A stretch of 52,980 bases of DNA, taken from positions 1 to 52,980 of the forward strand of contig NZ_JAFAND010000081.1 in NCBI RefSeq assembly GCF_019232825.1. The letters are read 5' to 3'. A model generated the notes under the pieces. It was given only the letters and a program-made list of their open reading frames with translations. It was not told where the DNA came from and ran no database searches. The stretch is from Paludibacterium sp. Its GTDB lineage: Bacteria > Pseudomonadota > Gammaproteobacteria > Burkholderiales > Chromobacteriaceae. Each line of letters starts with the position of its first letter. The first letter of the stretch is position 1. A program made the position numbers and the translations under genes. Shown one piece after another: positions 9,809 through 18,820 of this stretch.

Positions 9809-11101
9809 TCAATGGGTAAACGGCCCCCAGGCCGGATCCTGTACTTCACCATTCAATACGGCCAAACGCGCCTTGTTGCCGCCGTCCAGCGTGGCGGCAT
9901 AGAGCACGCTCTGGCCGCCTTGCACACTGGCGTATAGCACCATTTGGCCATTGGGCGCGAAACTCGGGCGTTCATTGTAGGGATCGCTCGACAACACACG
10001 CACGTCACCGTTGGCGCGATCCTGCATCATCACGCGGAACGCTCCTGCCTGACGTTGGATAAACGCCAGCGTATTGCCGTCCGGCGACAGCCGCGGCGAG
10101 ACGTTATAGCTGCCCTGCCAGGTCAACCGGGTGGCATCGCCCCCAGTGGCCGCCATGCTGTAAATCTGCGGTCCGCCCGCGCGATCGGAAACAAACACGA
10201 TCTTCGCGCCGTCGGCCGACCAAGATGGCTCGGTGTCGATCGCATCGCTGTAGGTCAGGCGCCGCGCCGCGCCGCCGCCGGCCGCGTCGACCAGATAAAT
10301 CTCCGAATTGCCGCTGAGGGTCAGCACCACCGCCAATTGTTTTCCATCCGGCGACCAGGCCGGACCGGAATTGCTGCCTTTGAAGTTAGCCGCCGCCCGC
10401 CGCCGGCCGGTAGCCAGATCCTGCACCCACACCACCGGCTTATGGGTTTCGAACGATACATAAGCCAAGTAACGGCCATCCGGCGACCAAGCGGGCGACA
10501 TGATCGGCTCTTTGGAGCGCAAGATGGTCTGCGACCGGCCGCCATCCATATCCGCCACCTGCAATTGGTAGCTGGCCGCGCCCTGTTTGAGCACATAGAC
10601 GATGCGCGTGCCGAAAATCCCCTGCTGCCCGGTAATCGCCTGATAGATCATGTCGGCGATCTTGTGCGCGACCTGACGCCCTTGGTCCGGCGACACGGTG
10701 AACTGCCCGCCGGTCAGCTGCTTCTTCTGCGCCGCATCCATGAGACTGAACGACACCGTCACCTGGCCGTTGCCGGCATCGCTCACCGTGCCGACCGCCA
10801 CCGATTGCGCGCCGGCGCCTTGCCACTGGGCATAGTGGATCGAGGCTGGCGTAAAGGGCAGATCGCTCACCTTGCTCGTATCCAGCACACGGAACATGCC
10901 GGAGAGGTTCAAGTCGTTCTTCACCACCAGTGTCAGCGGGTCGGACAAGCGCGAGCTTTCGTCCTTGAACGGCACGACCGCGATGGCGTGTCGCGTCGAG
11001 CCGCCACCGACAATTTCAATTGTCATATCAGCTTTAGCTAAATTACAAGCAAAAGCTAAGACAATCAACATCATTCTGAACAGAGAGTTAGAGCTAAACA
11101 T
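9809..11101 (-). CDS. tolB: Tol-Pal periplasmic beta-propeller protein TolB
   Basis: TolB is the periplasmic component that shuttles between Pal and the TolA-TolQ-TolR motor. The 430-aa precursor has a signal peptide (about residues 1-24, ending LAKA), an N-terminal alpha/beta domain containing IEIVGGGSTRHAIAVVPF, and a C-terminal six-bladed propeller. WD40-like/PD40 repeats are visible as SPAWSPDGRYLAYVSF, GPAWSPDGKQLAVVL, EPSWSADGAKIVFVSD and SPRLSPDGNTLAFIQR. It starts 41 bases after tolA. Normal length. Confidence 0.97.
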   Translation of the reverse strand: MFSSNSLFRMMLIVLAFACNLAKADMTIEIVGGGSTRHAIAVVPFKDESSRLSDPLTLVVKNDLNLSGMFRVLDTSKVSDLPFTPASIHYAQWQGAGAQSVAVGTVSDAGNGQVTVSFSLMDAAQKKQLTGGQFTVSPDQGRQVAHKIADMIYQAITGQQGIFGTRIVYVLKQGAASYQLQVADMDGGRSQTILRSKEPIMSPAWSPDGRYLAYVSFETHKPVVWVQDLATGRRRAAANFKGSNSGPAWSPDGKQLAVVLTLSGNSEIYLVDAAGGGAARRLTYSDAIDTEPSWSADGAKIVFVSDRAGGPQIYSMAATGGDATRLTWQGSYNVSPRLSPDGNTLAFIQRQAGAFRVMMQDRANGDVRVLSSDPYNERPSFAPNGQMVLYASVQGGQSVLYAATLDGGNKARLAVLNGEVQDPAWGPFTH

Positions 11102-11142
11102 TAGTTCCCTCAGTCATACACTTTTTTGCAAATACGCTGCCC

Positions 11143-11958
11143 CTAGAAAGGCCGGAACTCCAGGGTCAGGCGCCGCACATCGTTAAACCGCGTGCCAGCC
11201 GGCAGCGCCGGGAAGGTGCCGGCTTCGCGAATCGCACGCTGTACCGCCTCGTCATACGCCGTATTGCCGCTCGATTGCAGCAACGTCACCCGCTGCACGT
11301 CCAATGTCGGAAGCAGCACCACCTGCACCACCGCCTTGGGATTGCCCTTCATCGCCGGTGGAACCTGTACCAATGGCAATATCTTGGCCCGCACCTTGGC
11401 GGCATAGTTGTCGCGCGCCTGCGCCGAACCATTCGGCACGCCACCGGCCACACCGCCCGGCGAACCGGCCTGATCGACGCGAGCGTTGGGCGCGCGCGTG
11501 GTGTTGCCGCTGCCGAGCTCGGCCAATAAGTCGTTGCTGTCGTCGTTGTAATGCTTAGCGGCCTGCTTGCCCTTGTTGGCGGGCTGAGGCAGCGGCTTAG
11601 GCTCGGCCTTGGCCTTCGCTTCCGGCTTGGGCTTCTCTTCAGCCTTCGGCTTGGCCTCCGGTTTGGGTTGAGAAGCCGCCTGCTTTTTCACTTCAGGCCT
11701 CTTACCCAGTTGGATATCCGCCTTGGGCACTTCCGGCGTGGGCGCCGGCTGGCTCTCGGGCTGTGGCGCGGGCGTGGCCGGCGCCGGCTTGACCGTCTCC
11801 GCCGGCGGTGGCGGCGCGGCGGACCACAGTTCCACCGAGACCGGCGCGGGCTCGGTCATCGCCGTCTGGCGCGCGGCGTAAAGCAACAACAGCAATAGCG
11901 CCACATGCAGCAGCATGGACAGCGCCATGCCGCGCCCAAACCGGGAGCGCCGACTCAT
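11143..11958 (-). CDS. tolA: Tol-Pal inner-membrane spanning protein TolA
   Basis: TolA (271 aa) spans the periplasm from the inner membrane to contact TolB and Pal. It has one N-terminal membrane helix (about 11-29, MALSMLLHVALLLLLLYAA). The middle region of about 100 residues is Pro/Lys/Ala/Glu-rich (PKPEAKPKAEEKPKPEAKAK) and expected to be extended. A C-terminal TonB/TolA-like domain begins near residue 175 and contains YAAKVRAKILPLVQVPP, VVQVVLLPTLDVQRVTLLQSSG and YDEAVQRAIREAGTFP. The stop codon of tolR overlaps its start (ATGA). The middle region is shorter than in E. coli TolA (421 aa), as in many betaproteobacteria. Confidence 0.92.
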   Translation of the reverse strand: MSRRSRFGRGMALSMLLHVALLLLLLYAARQTAMTEPAPVSVELWSAAPPPPAETVKPAPATPAPQPESQPAPTPEVPKADIQLGKRPEVKKQAASQPKPEAKPKAEEKPKPEAKAKAEPKPLPQPANKGKQAAKHYNDDSNDLLAELGSGNTTRAPNARVDQAGSPGGVAGGVPNGSAQARDNYAAKVRAKILPLVQVPPAMKGNPKAVVQVVLLPTLDVQRVTLLQSSGNTAYDEAVQRAIREAGTFPALPAGTRFNDVRRLTLEFRPF

Positions 11959-12359
11959 CGGCTTTGCTTCACGGTCAACGCCACGCGTTGGATGCCGGCG
12001 CGGTGCAAGGCGTCGGCGACTTTGAGCACGTCTTCGTATTTCATGTCGCGCGCGGCGGAAATGGCGAACGGCCGGTCATGCTGCGGCAAGGAGGGGGCCG
12101 CGGCGGCCAATTCATCGACGTTGGCAAAGGTGCGCGTCGAGTCGGCGCTTTTCAGCGTGATCGCGCCGGACGCATCGAGCTCGACTTCCACCGGCTGGAC
12201 ATCCGGGGTCCGGGCTTGCGAGACGCTAGGCACGTCGATCACCCCGGGCGTGAACATCGGGGTGGTGATCATGAAAATCACCAGCAACACCAGCATGACG
12301 TCGATGTAGGGCACGACGTTCATCTGGTTGATCTGGCGTCGTGGGCGACGGGTCAACAT
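11955..12359 (-). CDS. tolR: Tol-Pal motor protein TolR (ExbD/TolR family)
   Basis: A 134-aa ExbD/TolR protein: short cytoplasmic N-terminus (RRPRRQINQMNVVPYID), one membrane helix with the proton-coupling Asp at residue 20 (YIDVMLVLLVIFMIT), and a periplasmic domain with VDELAAAAPSLPQHDRPFAISA. Its overlap with tolA and the following tolB-pal-cpoB identify it as TolR, not ExbD. Unusually, tolQ is not upstream: 92 bases separate it from an unrelated methyltransferase gene on the same strand, and no good ribosome binding site precedes the ATG. The motor stator TolQ must be encoded elsewhere. Confidence 0.9.
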   Translation of the reverse strand: MLTRRPRRQINQMNVVPYIDVMLVLLVIFMITTPMFTPGVIDVPSVSQARTPDVQPVEVELDASGAITLKSADSTRTFANVDELAAAAPSLPQHDRPFAISAARDMKYEDVLKVADALHRAGIQRVALTVKQSR

Positions 12360-12450
12360 AATCGGATCAATATCGAAAATCGGCGGTCATCATCATAGCA
12401 TCTGCCATACCGCCTCTGGATGCCATCTGACATGCCCCCCTCGTGTTAGT

Positions 12451-13116
12451 TCACAATTTCATCGCTAATGTCATGCCATCCCCCATCGGCAACACGGAAA
12501 GCCGAATGCGAGGATCGGCGGCCAGGCCCGCGTTGAACGCATGCATCGTATGCACGCCGGGAGGATCGTTGTCTTGCGGCGCGATGACGCGCCCACCCAG
12601 GAAAATATTGTCTAGCACAATGACCCCGCCGGGCCGAACGAGCTGCAAGCAGGCTTCGAAATAAGCCGGCGTGCTGGGCTTGTCCGCATCGATAAAGGCC
12701 AGGTCGAAATCGTTGTGCCGGCCGGCGTCGAGCAGCGCCTGCAGCGTATAGAGCGCCGGCTGCAATGTCAGATGAATGCGCTCGGCCACGCCCGCCTTGT
12801 GCCAGTATTCACGCGCCACGCGGGTAAATTCGTCGCTAACGTCGCAGGCGACCACTTCGCCATCCTCGGGTAGCGCCAAGGCCACCGCCAGGGCGCTATA
12901 GCCGGTAAATACGCCAATTTCCAGATAGCGGCGCGCGCCGATCAGTCGCGCAAGCCACCCCATGAACTGCCCTTGCTCCGGCGCGATCTGCATCTTGGCC
13001 AGACGGTGGCCCGCGGTAAATTCGCGCAGCTCGCGCAGGACAGGATGCTCGGTAACGCCGATGGCGTGCAGATAGTCTGTCAGACTGTGATCAAGGGGAA
13101 TCGATTGTCGGGTCAT
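12451..13116 (-). CDS. Class I SAM-dependent O-methyltransferase (PF01596 type)
   Basis: A 221-aa methyltransferase of the caffeoyl-CoA/catechol O-methyltransferase family. The SAM site YLEIGVFTGYSALAVALALPEDGEVVACDVS is at about 64-94. The metal-binding region includes FDLAFIDADKPSTPAYFEACLQLVRPGGVIVLDN at about 137-171. These are divalent-metal-dependent enzymes that methylate catechol hydroxyls. The physiological substrate here is unknown. The start at 13116 is preferred because the nine extra upstream residues run through the terminator of the preceding gene. It is followed 92 bases on by tolR, where tolQ would be expected. Confidence 0.88.
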   Translation of the reverse strand: MTRQSIPLDHSLTDYLHAIGVTEHPVLRELREFTAGHRLAKMQIAPEQGQFMGWLARLIGARRYLEIGVFTGYSALAVALALPEDGEVVACDVSDEFTRVAREYWHKAGVAERIHLTLQPALYTLQALLDAGRHNDFDLAFIDADKPSTPAYFEACLQLVRPGGVIVLDNIFLGGRVIAPQDNDPPGVHTMHAFNAGLAADPRIRLSVLPMGDGMTLAMKL

Positions 13117-13132
13117 GGCGCGGCCTGCTAAA

Positions 13133-13160
13133 AAAACAAACAACGCCCCGCGGGGCGTTG
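13133..13160 (-). terminator. Rho-independent terminator after the DUF3460 gene
   Basis: A perfect 20-bp palindrome CAACGCCCCGCGGGGCGTTG at 13141-13160, followed on the minus strand by TTTGTTTTTTT. It lies 27 bases after the stop of the DUF3460 gene. Confidence 0.85.
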
Positions 13161-13186
13161 CCTTGAAGAAACGACGGGAGGTGCCG

Positions 13187-13366
13187 TTAGTCCGGTTGGT
13201 AGACGTAGGGCTTTTGCGGAACGCGCGCGTCGCGCCAGCGGCGCTGGTCGTCCAGATCGACCTTGCGGTCCCACCAGGTCAGACGCAGCGCTTCGCGCTC
13301 GCCATCGACCTCTGGGTTCTGCTGCAGATACTCCCGCATGAATTGGGTAAATTCAGACTGATACAT
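13187..13366 (-). CDS. DUF3460 family protein, 59 aa
   Basis: A small betaproteobacterial protein starting MYQSEFTQFMREYLQQNPEV and ending with RRWRDARVPQKPYVYQPD, with the central R-L-T-W-W-D-R-K-V-D-L-D motif. Charged and soluble; function unknown. The start at 13366 matches the family and is preceded by a purine-rich segment; the in-frame ATG codons upstream give residues not found in the family. It follows the diguanylate cyclase gene on the same strand and has its own terminator. Confidence 0.85.
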   Translation of the reverse strand: MYQSEFTQFMREYLQQNPEVDGEREALRLTWWDRKVDLDDQRRWRDARVPQKPYVYQPD

Positions 13367-13434
13367 GCCAGCTCCTGAAACGGTATTTCTCAACATTGTA
13401 CGGTAAATGAAAGTTGGCCGCATCCAGACCAGTG

Positions 13435-14724
13435 TCATACCGCCAATAACGGCTCGTTCTTCTCGCCATACATCTTGCGGTCGGCCACCGACAGCAACTC
13501 CTCGATCAACACCCCGTCTTCGGGATAATAGGCGACGCCGATGCTGACACCCAAGCGAATCGAATGTCCGTCCAGCTCATAGGCGCGCTCGATGGCGCGC
13601 TTGAGCCGTTCCACCACCAGGATGACTTCCTGCTTGGATTCGACCTCCTCGATCAGTACGGCGAATTCGTCGCCCCCTAGGCGCGCCACCGTATCCTCGG
13701 TGCGAAGCTCGGCTTTGAGCCGCGCGGCGATCACCTGCAGTACCCGATCCCCGGTGGCATGGCCGTAGGTATCGTTGACCGGTTTGAAGCGGTCCATATC
13801 AAGAAACAGCACGGCCAGGCTGCGGCCTTTCCGGTTCAAGCGCGAAATCGCGTGTTGCAGCCGGTCGTAGAACAAGTTGCGATTGGCCAGATTGGTCAGG
13901 CGGTCATGGTTGGCCAGGTAGAACAACCGCATCTCGCGTTCTTGGCTACCCTCCAGAAAACGGGCATAGCGGGCCAGGGCCAAAAACATGATCACGAACA
14001 GTCCGATAGAAATCACTGCGGCCAAGGCGCCATCGCGCAAGCGGACTTCAGGCCACCCCAGTTGCCACGACAATTGCAGCGTCATCGGCTGGGTCGTCCC
14101 GCCCAGCGGGTGCGTCGCGTTAAACGCGGGCAGCAACAATTGCTCCAGGAAATGGCGCGGTACGCTATGACGCTCCAGCAGCCGCTGATCCCCTTGTTCA
14201 CCTTGCCAGAGCCATAAAGACCAGCCAGGCGGCATGGGTTGCTGCTCGGCCAGCAGCGCGGCCGCTTCGACCTGCATGACGACAATGCGGCGCATCGAGG
14301 GATCGATCGCGCGCGCCAGGAAAAAGCTTGGCGAGGAGGCGTGTCCGACATCGCGTTGCATGATGGTGCCGCCGTGTCGCGCGGCGACAGCCTGCTGCAA
14401 CGTCATCAACCATGGGCGCTGCGCCATGTCGGCGGCATCAAAAGTAAACAAACGTTTGATTTGTTGATGATGCGCGACCAGATTATCGGCAAATGCCCGG
14501 GTTTCGGCATCCGTTCTGGCCGCCGATTGAAATGCCGCATAGCTATAGAGCACCACCTCGTTGGCTTCCAACTGCTGGCCGATCCGCTCCGCCAGGTGCT
14601 GCTCGAAAGCATCAAAATCCTCTTCCGCCCGCAATACCGAATGACTGACGAACGACAGCCCGATCAGGACGCTTATCACCAGCCACAGCAAAGTGCAGGT
14701 CAGGTAGACCAGTCTCATCCGCAT
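13435..14724 (-). CDS. Membrane-bound diguanylate cyclase (GGDEF)
   Basis: A 429-aa protein with an N-terminal membrane helix (about 7-27), a periplasmic sensor region of about 200 residues (CHASE-like in size; family not assigned), a second helix (about 234-252) and a cytoplasmic GGDEF domain (about 268-425). The active site GGDEF is intact at 350-354 (ARLGGDEFAVLIE), metal-binding Asp309 lies in LFLDMDRFKPVND, and the inhibitory I-site RTED (Arg341, Asp344) is present five residues before GGDEF. So it should be an active, product-inhibited cyclase making c-di-GMP. The response regulator gene lies upstream on the same strand, separated by about 140 bases. Confidence 0.93.
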   Translation of the reverse strand: MRMRLVYLTCTLLWLVISVLIGLSFVSHSVLRAEEDFDAFEQHLAERIGQQLEANEVVLYSYAAFQSAARTDAETRAFADNLVAHHQQIKRLFTFDAADMAQRPWLMTLQQAVAARHGGTIMQRDVGHASSPSFFLARAIDPSMRRIVVMQVEAAALLAEQQPMPPGWSLWLWQGEQGDQRLLERHSVPRHFLEQLLLPAFNATHPLGGTTQPMTLQLSWQLGWPEVRLRDGALAAVISIGLFVIMFLALARYARFLEGSQEREMRLFYLANHDRLTNLANRNLFYDRLQHAISRLNRKGRSLAVLFLDMDRFKPVNDTYGHATGDRVLQVIAARLKAELRTEDTVARLGGDEFAVLIEEVESKQEVILVVERLKRAIERAYELDGHSIRLGVSIGVAYYPEDGVLIEELLSVADRKMYGEKNEPLLAV

Positions 14725-14865
14725 GGCAATGCCATAATTCCGAGGAAAGAACAGAATATTGTAATTGAACTTGAGGGGAGTTTCAGCTCATTTAGATCGC
14801 AGAATGGCAGGAAAACCAACAAGCGTGACACATGAAACAACAATCCACCCGTACGGCCAGGTTTG

Positions 14866-16590
14866 TCATAAGCCCCAGTGTGGTTTTCCGAGCTTTTCCG
14901 TCAATAGACGCCACGATTGCAGCTGTTTCTGGAATTTATTGTTGGTAGGGGCGATGTCGCGCACTTTCATCAACAGCTCGCTAGCCCGCCGCATATAGCT
15001 TTCGTGCCAGCCATTGCGATGCACATACGCCATGGTGGCATTGACCAGGTTCAGCATGATCTGAATGTTGCTGGGCATTTCGGTCAACGCACGCGCGAAG
15101 CGCTCGATGGCGGCATCGTAGGCGCCGTTTTGCGCGTCCTTCACCGCCAAGTTGTTCATGTCGACCACCCCCTGCACGTTCTCGGCAATCAGCCGACGAC
15201 CGACCTCGCCACGCCCCACTTCATCGAACAGATTGCCAAGCCGGATCAGCATGCGTTCGTCGTCGTGGTGGTTGCGCACCAGGCCGCGCATCACCTGATC
15301 GCCCAGATGGGTGTTGTGCTGGGTATAACAGGCGCGGGCGAATTCCATGTGTGCTTCCGGGTCCAGTTCACCTGCCAGTTGCTCGAAACGCTCCTGGGCA
15401 TCCTTCAACACCTGTTCGGCGCGCATGCCATTGCCGCTATGCATCTGCACCTGGCTATCGATGACGTCGGCCATCCATTCGCCTCCCTGGTTATAGCGGA
15501 AGTCGCGTCGCAGCCGCCCCAGGGTGCGGCTCGCGTTGCCGGTTTCGCCCTGCGCCAGTTGCACGCGCGCCAGCATGGCGTAGTGGTTGGGGCTGCGGTG
15601 CCAGGTGTACTTGGCGATCTCCAAGGTTTCCGTACAGGCGGCCTCCGCCACCGCCAGGTCATTGTTCATGAAGGCGACCTCCGCCAGGTGTTTCTGGCGG
15701 CGGATCACCACCGGCGACAAGTCGGTGGCCTTTTGCAGCAATGCCTGCGCCTCGACGAGGTTGCCGCTGTCGCGATGGAGCCGCGCCAGCCAATCGTAGG
15801 CCTCCATGATACGGTCGTTATCGGCCAGCACTTCCTCGAAAAGCATGCGCGCCTGGTCATACGCCTTCAGACCGGTCAGCGCCTTCGCCAAGCCGAGCTT
15901 GGCCCAGGGCACGTCCTTGATGCGCAGCACATCCATGTAGAGGCTACGCGCCGTATCGAAGTCGCCGATGCGTAGCGACAACGTGCCCTTGATCTTCATG
16001 AAATCCAGCGTGAATTCGCCGCGCTCGGCGATCTTGCGGTTGCATATCTCGATGGCCGCCAAATACTCGTTGCGCATGATGGCCTCATCGATCGGCCGGA
16101 AGGCGGTGCGCTTGCGCACCGCCTTGGACAGGCGCTGCGACAGCTTTTCGCCGGAAAAGGGTTTGAGCAGGTAGTCGTCGGGCGCGAGTTCGGCGGCGGA
16201 AATCACCCGTTGCGCGCGCCGCTCGCCGGTCACGATCATGAACACGCAAGACTGTTTGATCAGGTTGCGCTCCTTGACCTCTTCAAACAGATACAAGCCA
16301 TCGTAGCCATTGCCCAGGTCGTAGTCGCACAAGACGACGTCGAAGTCGTGGCGCCCCATCTTGGACAGCGCATCGCTCGCGCGATTGGCATATTCGACCT
16401 TTTCCGCGCCGAACGACGACAAGGTCATGCCCATGGCGCGCTGCATCTCCGGCACGCTGTCCACCACCAGAAACAGCCGGCCCTCGCCGAAGCTATTGCG
16501 ATACGCTTCCTGGCGATTGCCGGGTTCGGTGGTGCCACCGAGCTGCGCAGGCTGAATCGCCGCCGTCCGGGATTCTGGATGGTCTACCAT
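14866..16590 (-). CDS. Response regulator with TPR-like effector domain
   Basis: A 574-aa protein. Residues about 38-155 form a receiver domain with acidic Asp44 (VVDS), phosphoacceptor Asp89 (VVLCDYDLGNGYDG), Thr121 and Lys143 (LLKPF). The remaining 400 residues are helical repeats of TPR type (for example AKLGLAKALTGLKAYDQARMLFEEVL, AYDWLARLHRDSGNLVEAQALLQKA, HYAMLARVQLAQGETGNASRTLG). There is no DNA-binding, GGDEF or histidine kinase domain, so the output is probably protein-protein interaction. No cognate kinase is adjacent. Similar receiver-TPR proteins occur in Pseudomonas and Chromobacterium without a well-defined role. The following gene is a diguanylate cyclase, which may hint at a link to c-di-GMP signalling; this is inference. 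Confidence 0.88.
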   Translation of the reverse strand: MVDHPESRTAAIQPAQLGGTTEPGNRQEAYRNSFGEGRLFLVVDSVPEMQRAMGMTLSSFGAEKVEYANRASDALSKMGRHDFDVVLCDYDLGNGYDGLYLFEEVKERNLIKQSCVFMIVTGERRAQRVISAAELAPDDYLLKPFSGEKLSQRLSKAVRKRTAFRPIDEAIMRNEYLAAIEICNRKIAERGEFTLDFMKIKGTLSLRIGDFDTARSLYMDVLRIKDVPWAKLGLAKALTGLKAYDQARMLFEEVLADNDRIMEAYDWLARLHRDSGNLVEAQALLQKATDLSPVVIRRQKHLAEVAFMNNDLAVAEAACTETLEIAKYTWHRSPNHYAMLARVQLAQGETGNASRTLGRLRRDFRYNQGGEWMADVIDSQVQMHSGNGMRAEQVLKDAQERFEQLAGELDPEAHMEFARACYTQHNTHLGDQVMRGLVRNHHDDERMLIRLGNLFDEVGRGEVGRRLIAENVQGVVDMNNLAVKDAQNGAYDAAIERFARALTEMPSNIQIMLNLVNATMAYVHRNGWHESYMRRASELLMKVRDIAPTNNKFQKQLQSWRLLTEKLGKPHWGL

Positions 16591-16615
16591 GGTTCGCTCA
16601 CGTCCCCGTCAACGC

Positions 16616-18766
16616 TCAGGCCGGTTGCAGCTTTGCATAGCGCAAATCCAGCCATTTCATGCCATGTTCGGCAAAATTGATCTGCAGGCGCACATCGTTG
16701 CCGCCGCCTTCGGCATTCACCACCACGCCCAGGCCGAATTTAACGTGGCAGACCGATTGGCCGATGTGAAAACCGCCCGCCTGTTGCGCCGGCGGGCGAT
16801 GGACCGCCACGCCAGGCCGTGCCGCCGCCATGCCCGGCGCGACGGACTGACTCTGGCTTGATAGCACGCGCACCAGCGGCGCCGGCACCTCATCGACGAA
16901 ACGAGAGCGGATCGGATAACGACTTTGCCCATGCAACATGCGCGCCTGGGCACAGGTCATATACAACCGCTTGCGCGCTCGCGTGAGAGCAACGTACATC
17001 AGCCGCCGCTCTTCTTCCAGCCCCTTATCGTCATTTAGGCTATTTTCATGCGGAAAAAGCCCTTCCTCCAGGCCGGAAACAAAGACCGCGTCGAACTCCA
17101 GCCCCTTGGCGGCATGCACGGTCATCAGTTGCAGCGCGTCTTCGCCGGCCTCCGCTTGATGTTCGCCCGCCTCCAGCGCAGCCGAGGTCAGAAACTCGAT
17201 CAGCGCCAGCGACGGCTCCTCGGCCACGAACGCGGCGGCGGCGTTGATCAGTTCGTCCAGGTTGGCCAGCCGCTCCTCGCTCTCTTTCTTGTCTTGCTCG
17301 TACATGGCGCGCAAGCCGCTGTCGTCGATCGCCAGACTGACCGTTTCCGCCAGCGTCAGCCCTTGCGCGCGTTCACGCATGGCATCGATCAACAGCACGA
17401 ACTTGGCCAGACTCGCCGCGCTGCGGCCGCCACCGGCGCTACACGCGGCCTGCCATAGCGACACGCCCGCGGACAGGCTCGACGCTTGCAGATTCTCGAT
17501 GCTGCGCGCGCCGATGCCGCGCGCGGGCAGATTGATCACCCGCAACAGCGCGTTGTCGTCGTCCGGGTTCGCCAACAGGCGCAGGTAGGCCAGCGCGTGT
17601 TTGATTTCCTGCCGTTCGAAAAAGCGCAGGCCGCCATACACGCGGTAGGGCAGGCGGCCATTGACCAGTGCGTGCTCCAGTGCGCGCGATTGCGCATTGG
17701 AGCGATACAGCACGGCGATATCAGACAGATTCAGGCCTTCACGCTTCAGCGCGCGCACTTCGTCGACGATGAATTCGGCCTCGTCGCCGTCAGACCAGGC
17801 CTCGTAGAAACGGATCGATTCGCCGTCGTCGGCCTCGGTCCATAGATTCTTGCCCAGCCGGCCATCGTTGTGCTCGATCAGCGCGTTGGCCGCCTTGAGA
17901 ATGGTGCCCGCCGAGCGATAGTTTTGCTCCAGGCGGATGGCCTCGCCGATGCCGTAATCGCGCAACAGCGAACGCATGTTGCCCACTTCGGCGCCGCGGA
18001 AGGCATAGATCGACTGGTCATCGTCGCCGACGGCGAACAGCGCGTTGTCCGTACCGGCCAACAGGCGCAGCCAGGCATATTGCAAGCGGTTGGTATCCTG
18101 AAACTCGTCGACCAGAATGAAGCGGAAGCGGCTGCGGTAATGCAGGCACAACGCCTGATTGGCCGACAAGAGCTCAAAGCTTCGCAACAGCAGCTCGGCG
18201 AAATCCACGACGCCCTCTCGCCGGCACTGCGCGTCATAGGCCGCATACAGTTCGATCAGCTTCTGACCGTAGTAATCGTGCGCCGCCAGACGGTCGGCGC
18301 GGTTTCCCGCCTCTTTATTGCCATTGATGAAATGCTGCACCGACCGCGGCGGGAATTTTTCGTCCGACAGCTCCAGGCTTTTGAGCAAACGCTTGATGGC
18401 GGCCAGTTGATCTTGACTGTCGAGAATCTGAAAGGTCTGCGGCAAGCCGGCGTCACGGTAGTGCATGCGCAGCAGGCGATTGCACAGGCCGTGAAAGGTG
18501 CCGATCCACATGGCGCGCACGTTGACAGGAATCATGGCGCCGAGCCGGGCCTGCATCTCGCGCGACGCCTTGTTGGTAAAGGTGACCGCCAGCACGCCGG
18601 CCGGGCTGATTTGCCCGGTCTGGATCAACCAGGCGATACGCGTGGTCAGCACCCGGGTCTTGCCGCTGCCGGCGCCGGCCAGCACCAGCGCGCTTTGCGC
18701 CGGCCAGGTGACCGCACGCAACTGTTCCGGATTGAGTCCGGCCAGCAGATCTGACGACATGGGCAT
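16616..18766 (-). CDS. uvrD: DNA helicase II, UvrD
   Basis: A superfamily 1A 3'-5' DNA helicase used in nucleotide excision and mismatch repair. The 716-aa product shows the Walker A motif GAGSGKT at 31-37, motif Ia TFTNKASREMQ, motif II DEFQDTN, motif III VGDDDQSIYAFRGA, motif IV QNYRS, motif V LMTVHAAKGLEFDAVFV and motif VI ALTRARKRL. The C-terminus ends with the Tudor-like GQSVCHVKFGLGVVVNAEG region found in UvrD/PcrA rather than Rep. The start at 18766 gives MPMSS; an alternative ATG two codons downstream has a better placed GAG ribosome site. Confidence 0.96.
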   Translation of the reverse strand: MPMSSDLLAGLNPEQLRAVTWPAQSALVLAGAGSGKTRVLTTRIAWLIQTGQISPAGVLAVTFTNKASREMQARLGAMIPVNVRAMWIGTFHGLCNRLLRMHYRDAGLPQTFQILDSQDQLAAIKRLLKSLELSDEKFPPRSVQHFINGNKEAGNRADRLAAHDYYGQKLIELYAAYDAQCRREGVVDFAELLLRSFELLSANQALCLHYRSRFRFILVDEFQDTNRLQYAWLRLLAGTDNALFAVGDDDQSIYAFRGAEVGNMRSLLRDYGIGEAIRLEQNYRSAGTILKAANALIEHNDGRLGKNLWTEADDGESIRFYEAWSDGDEAEFIVDEVRALKREGLNLSDIAVLYRSNAQSRALEHALVNGRLPYRVYGGLRFFERQEIKHALAYLRLLANPDDDNALLRVINLPARGIGARSIENLQASSLSAGVSLWQAACSAGGGRSAASLAKFVLLIDAMRERAQGLTLAETVSLAIDDSGLRAMYEQDKKESEERLANLDELINAAAAFVAEEPSLALIEFLTSAALEAGEHQAEAGEDALQLMTVHAAKGLEFDAVFVSGLEEGLFPHENSLNDDKGLEEERRLMYVALTRARKRLYMTCAQARMLHGQSRYPIRSRFVDEVPAPLVRVLSSQSQSVAPGMAAARPGVAVHRPPAQQAGGFHIGQSVCHVKFGLGVVVNAEGGGNDVRLQINFAEHGMKWLDLRYAKLQPA

Positions 18767-18820
18767 CTCGCAAACAGGAAAACGACGATTTTACACTAGC
18801 CGATGCCCGACCGGCGCCGG

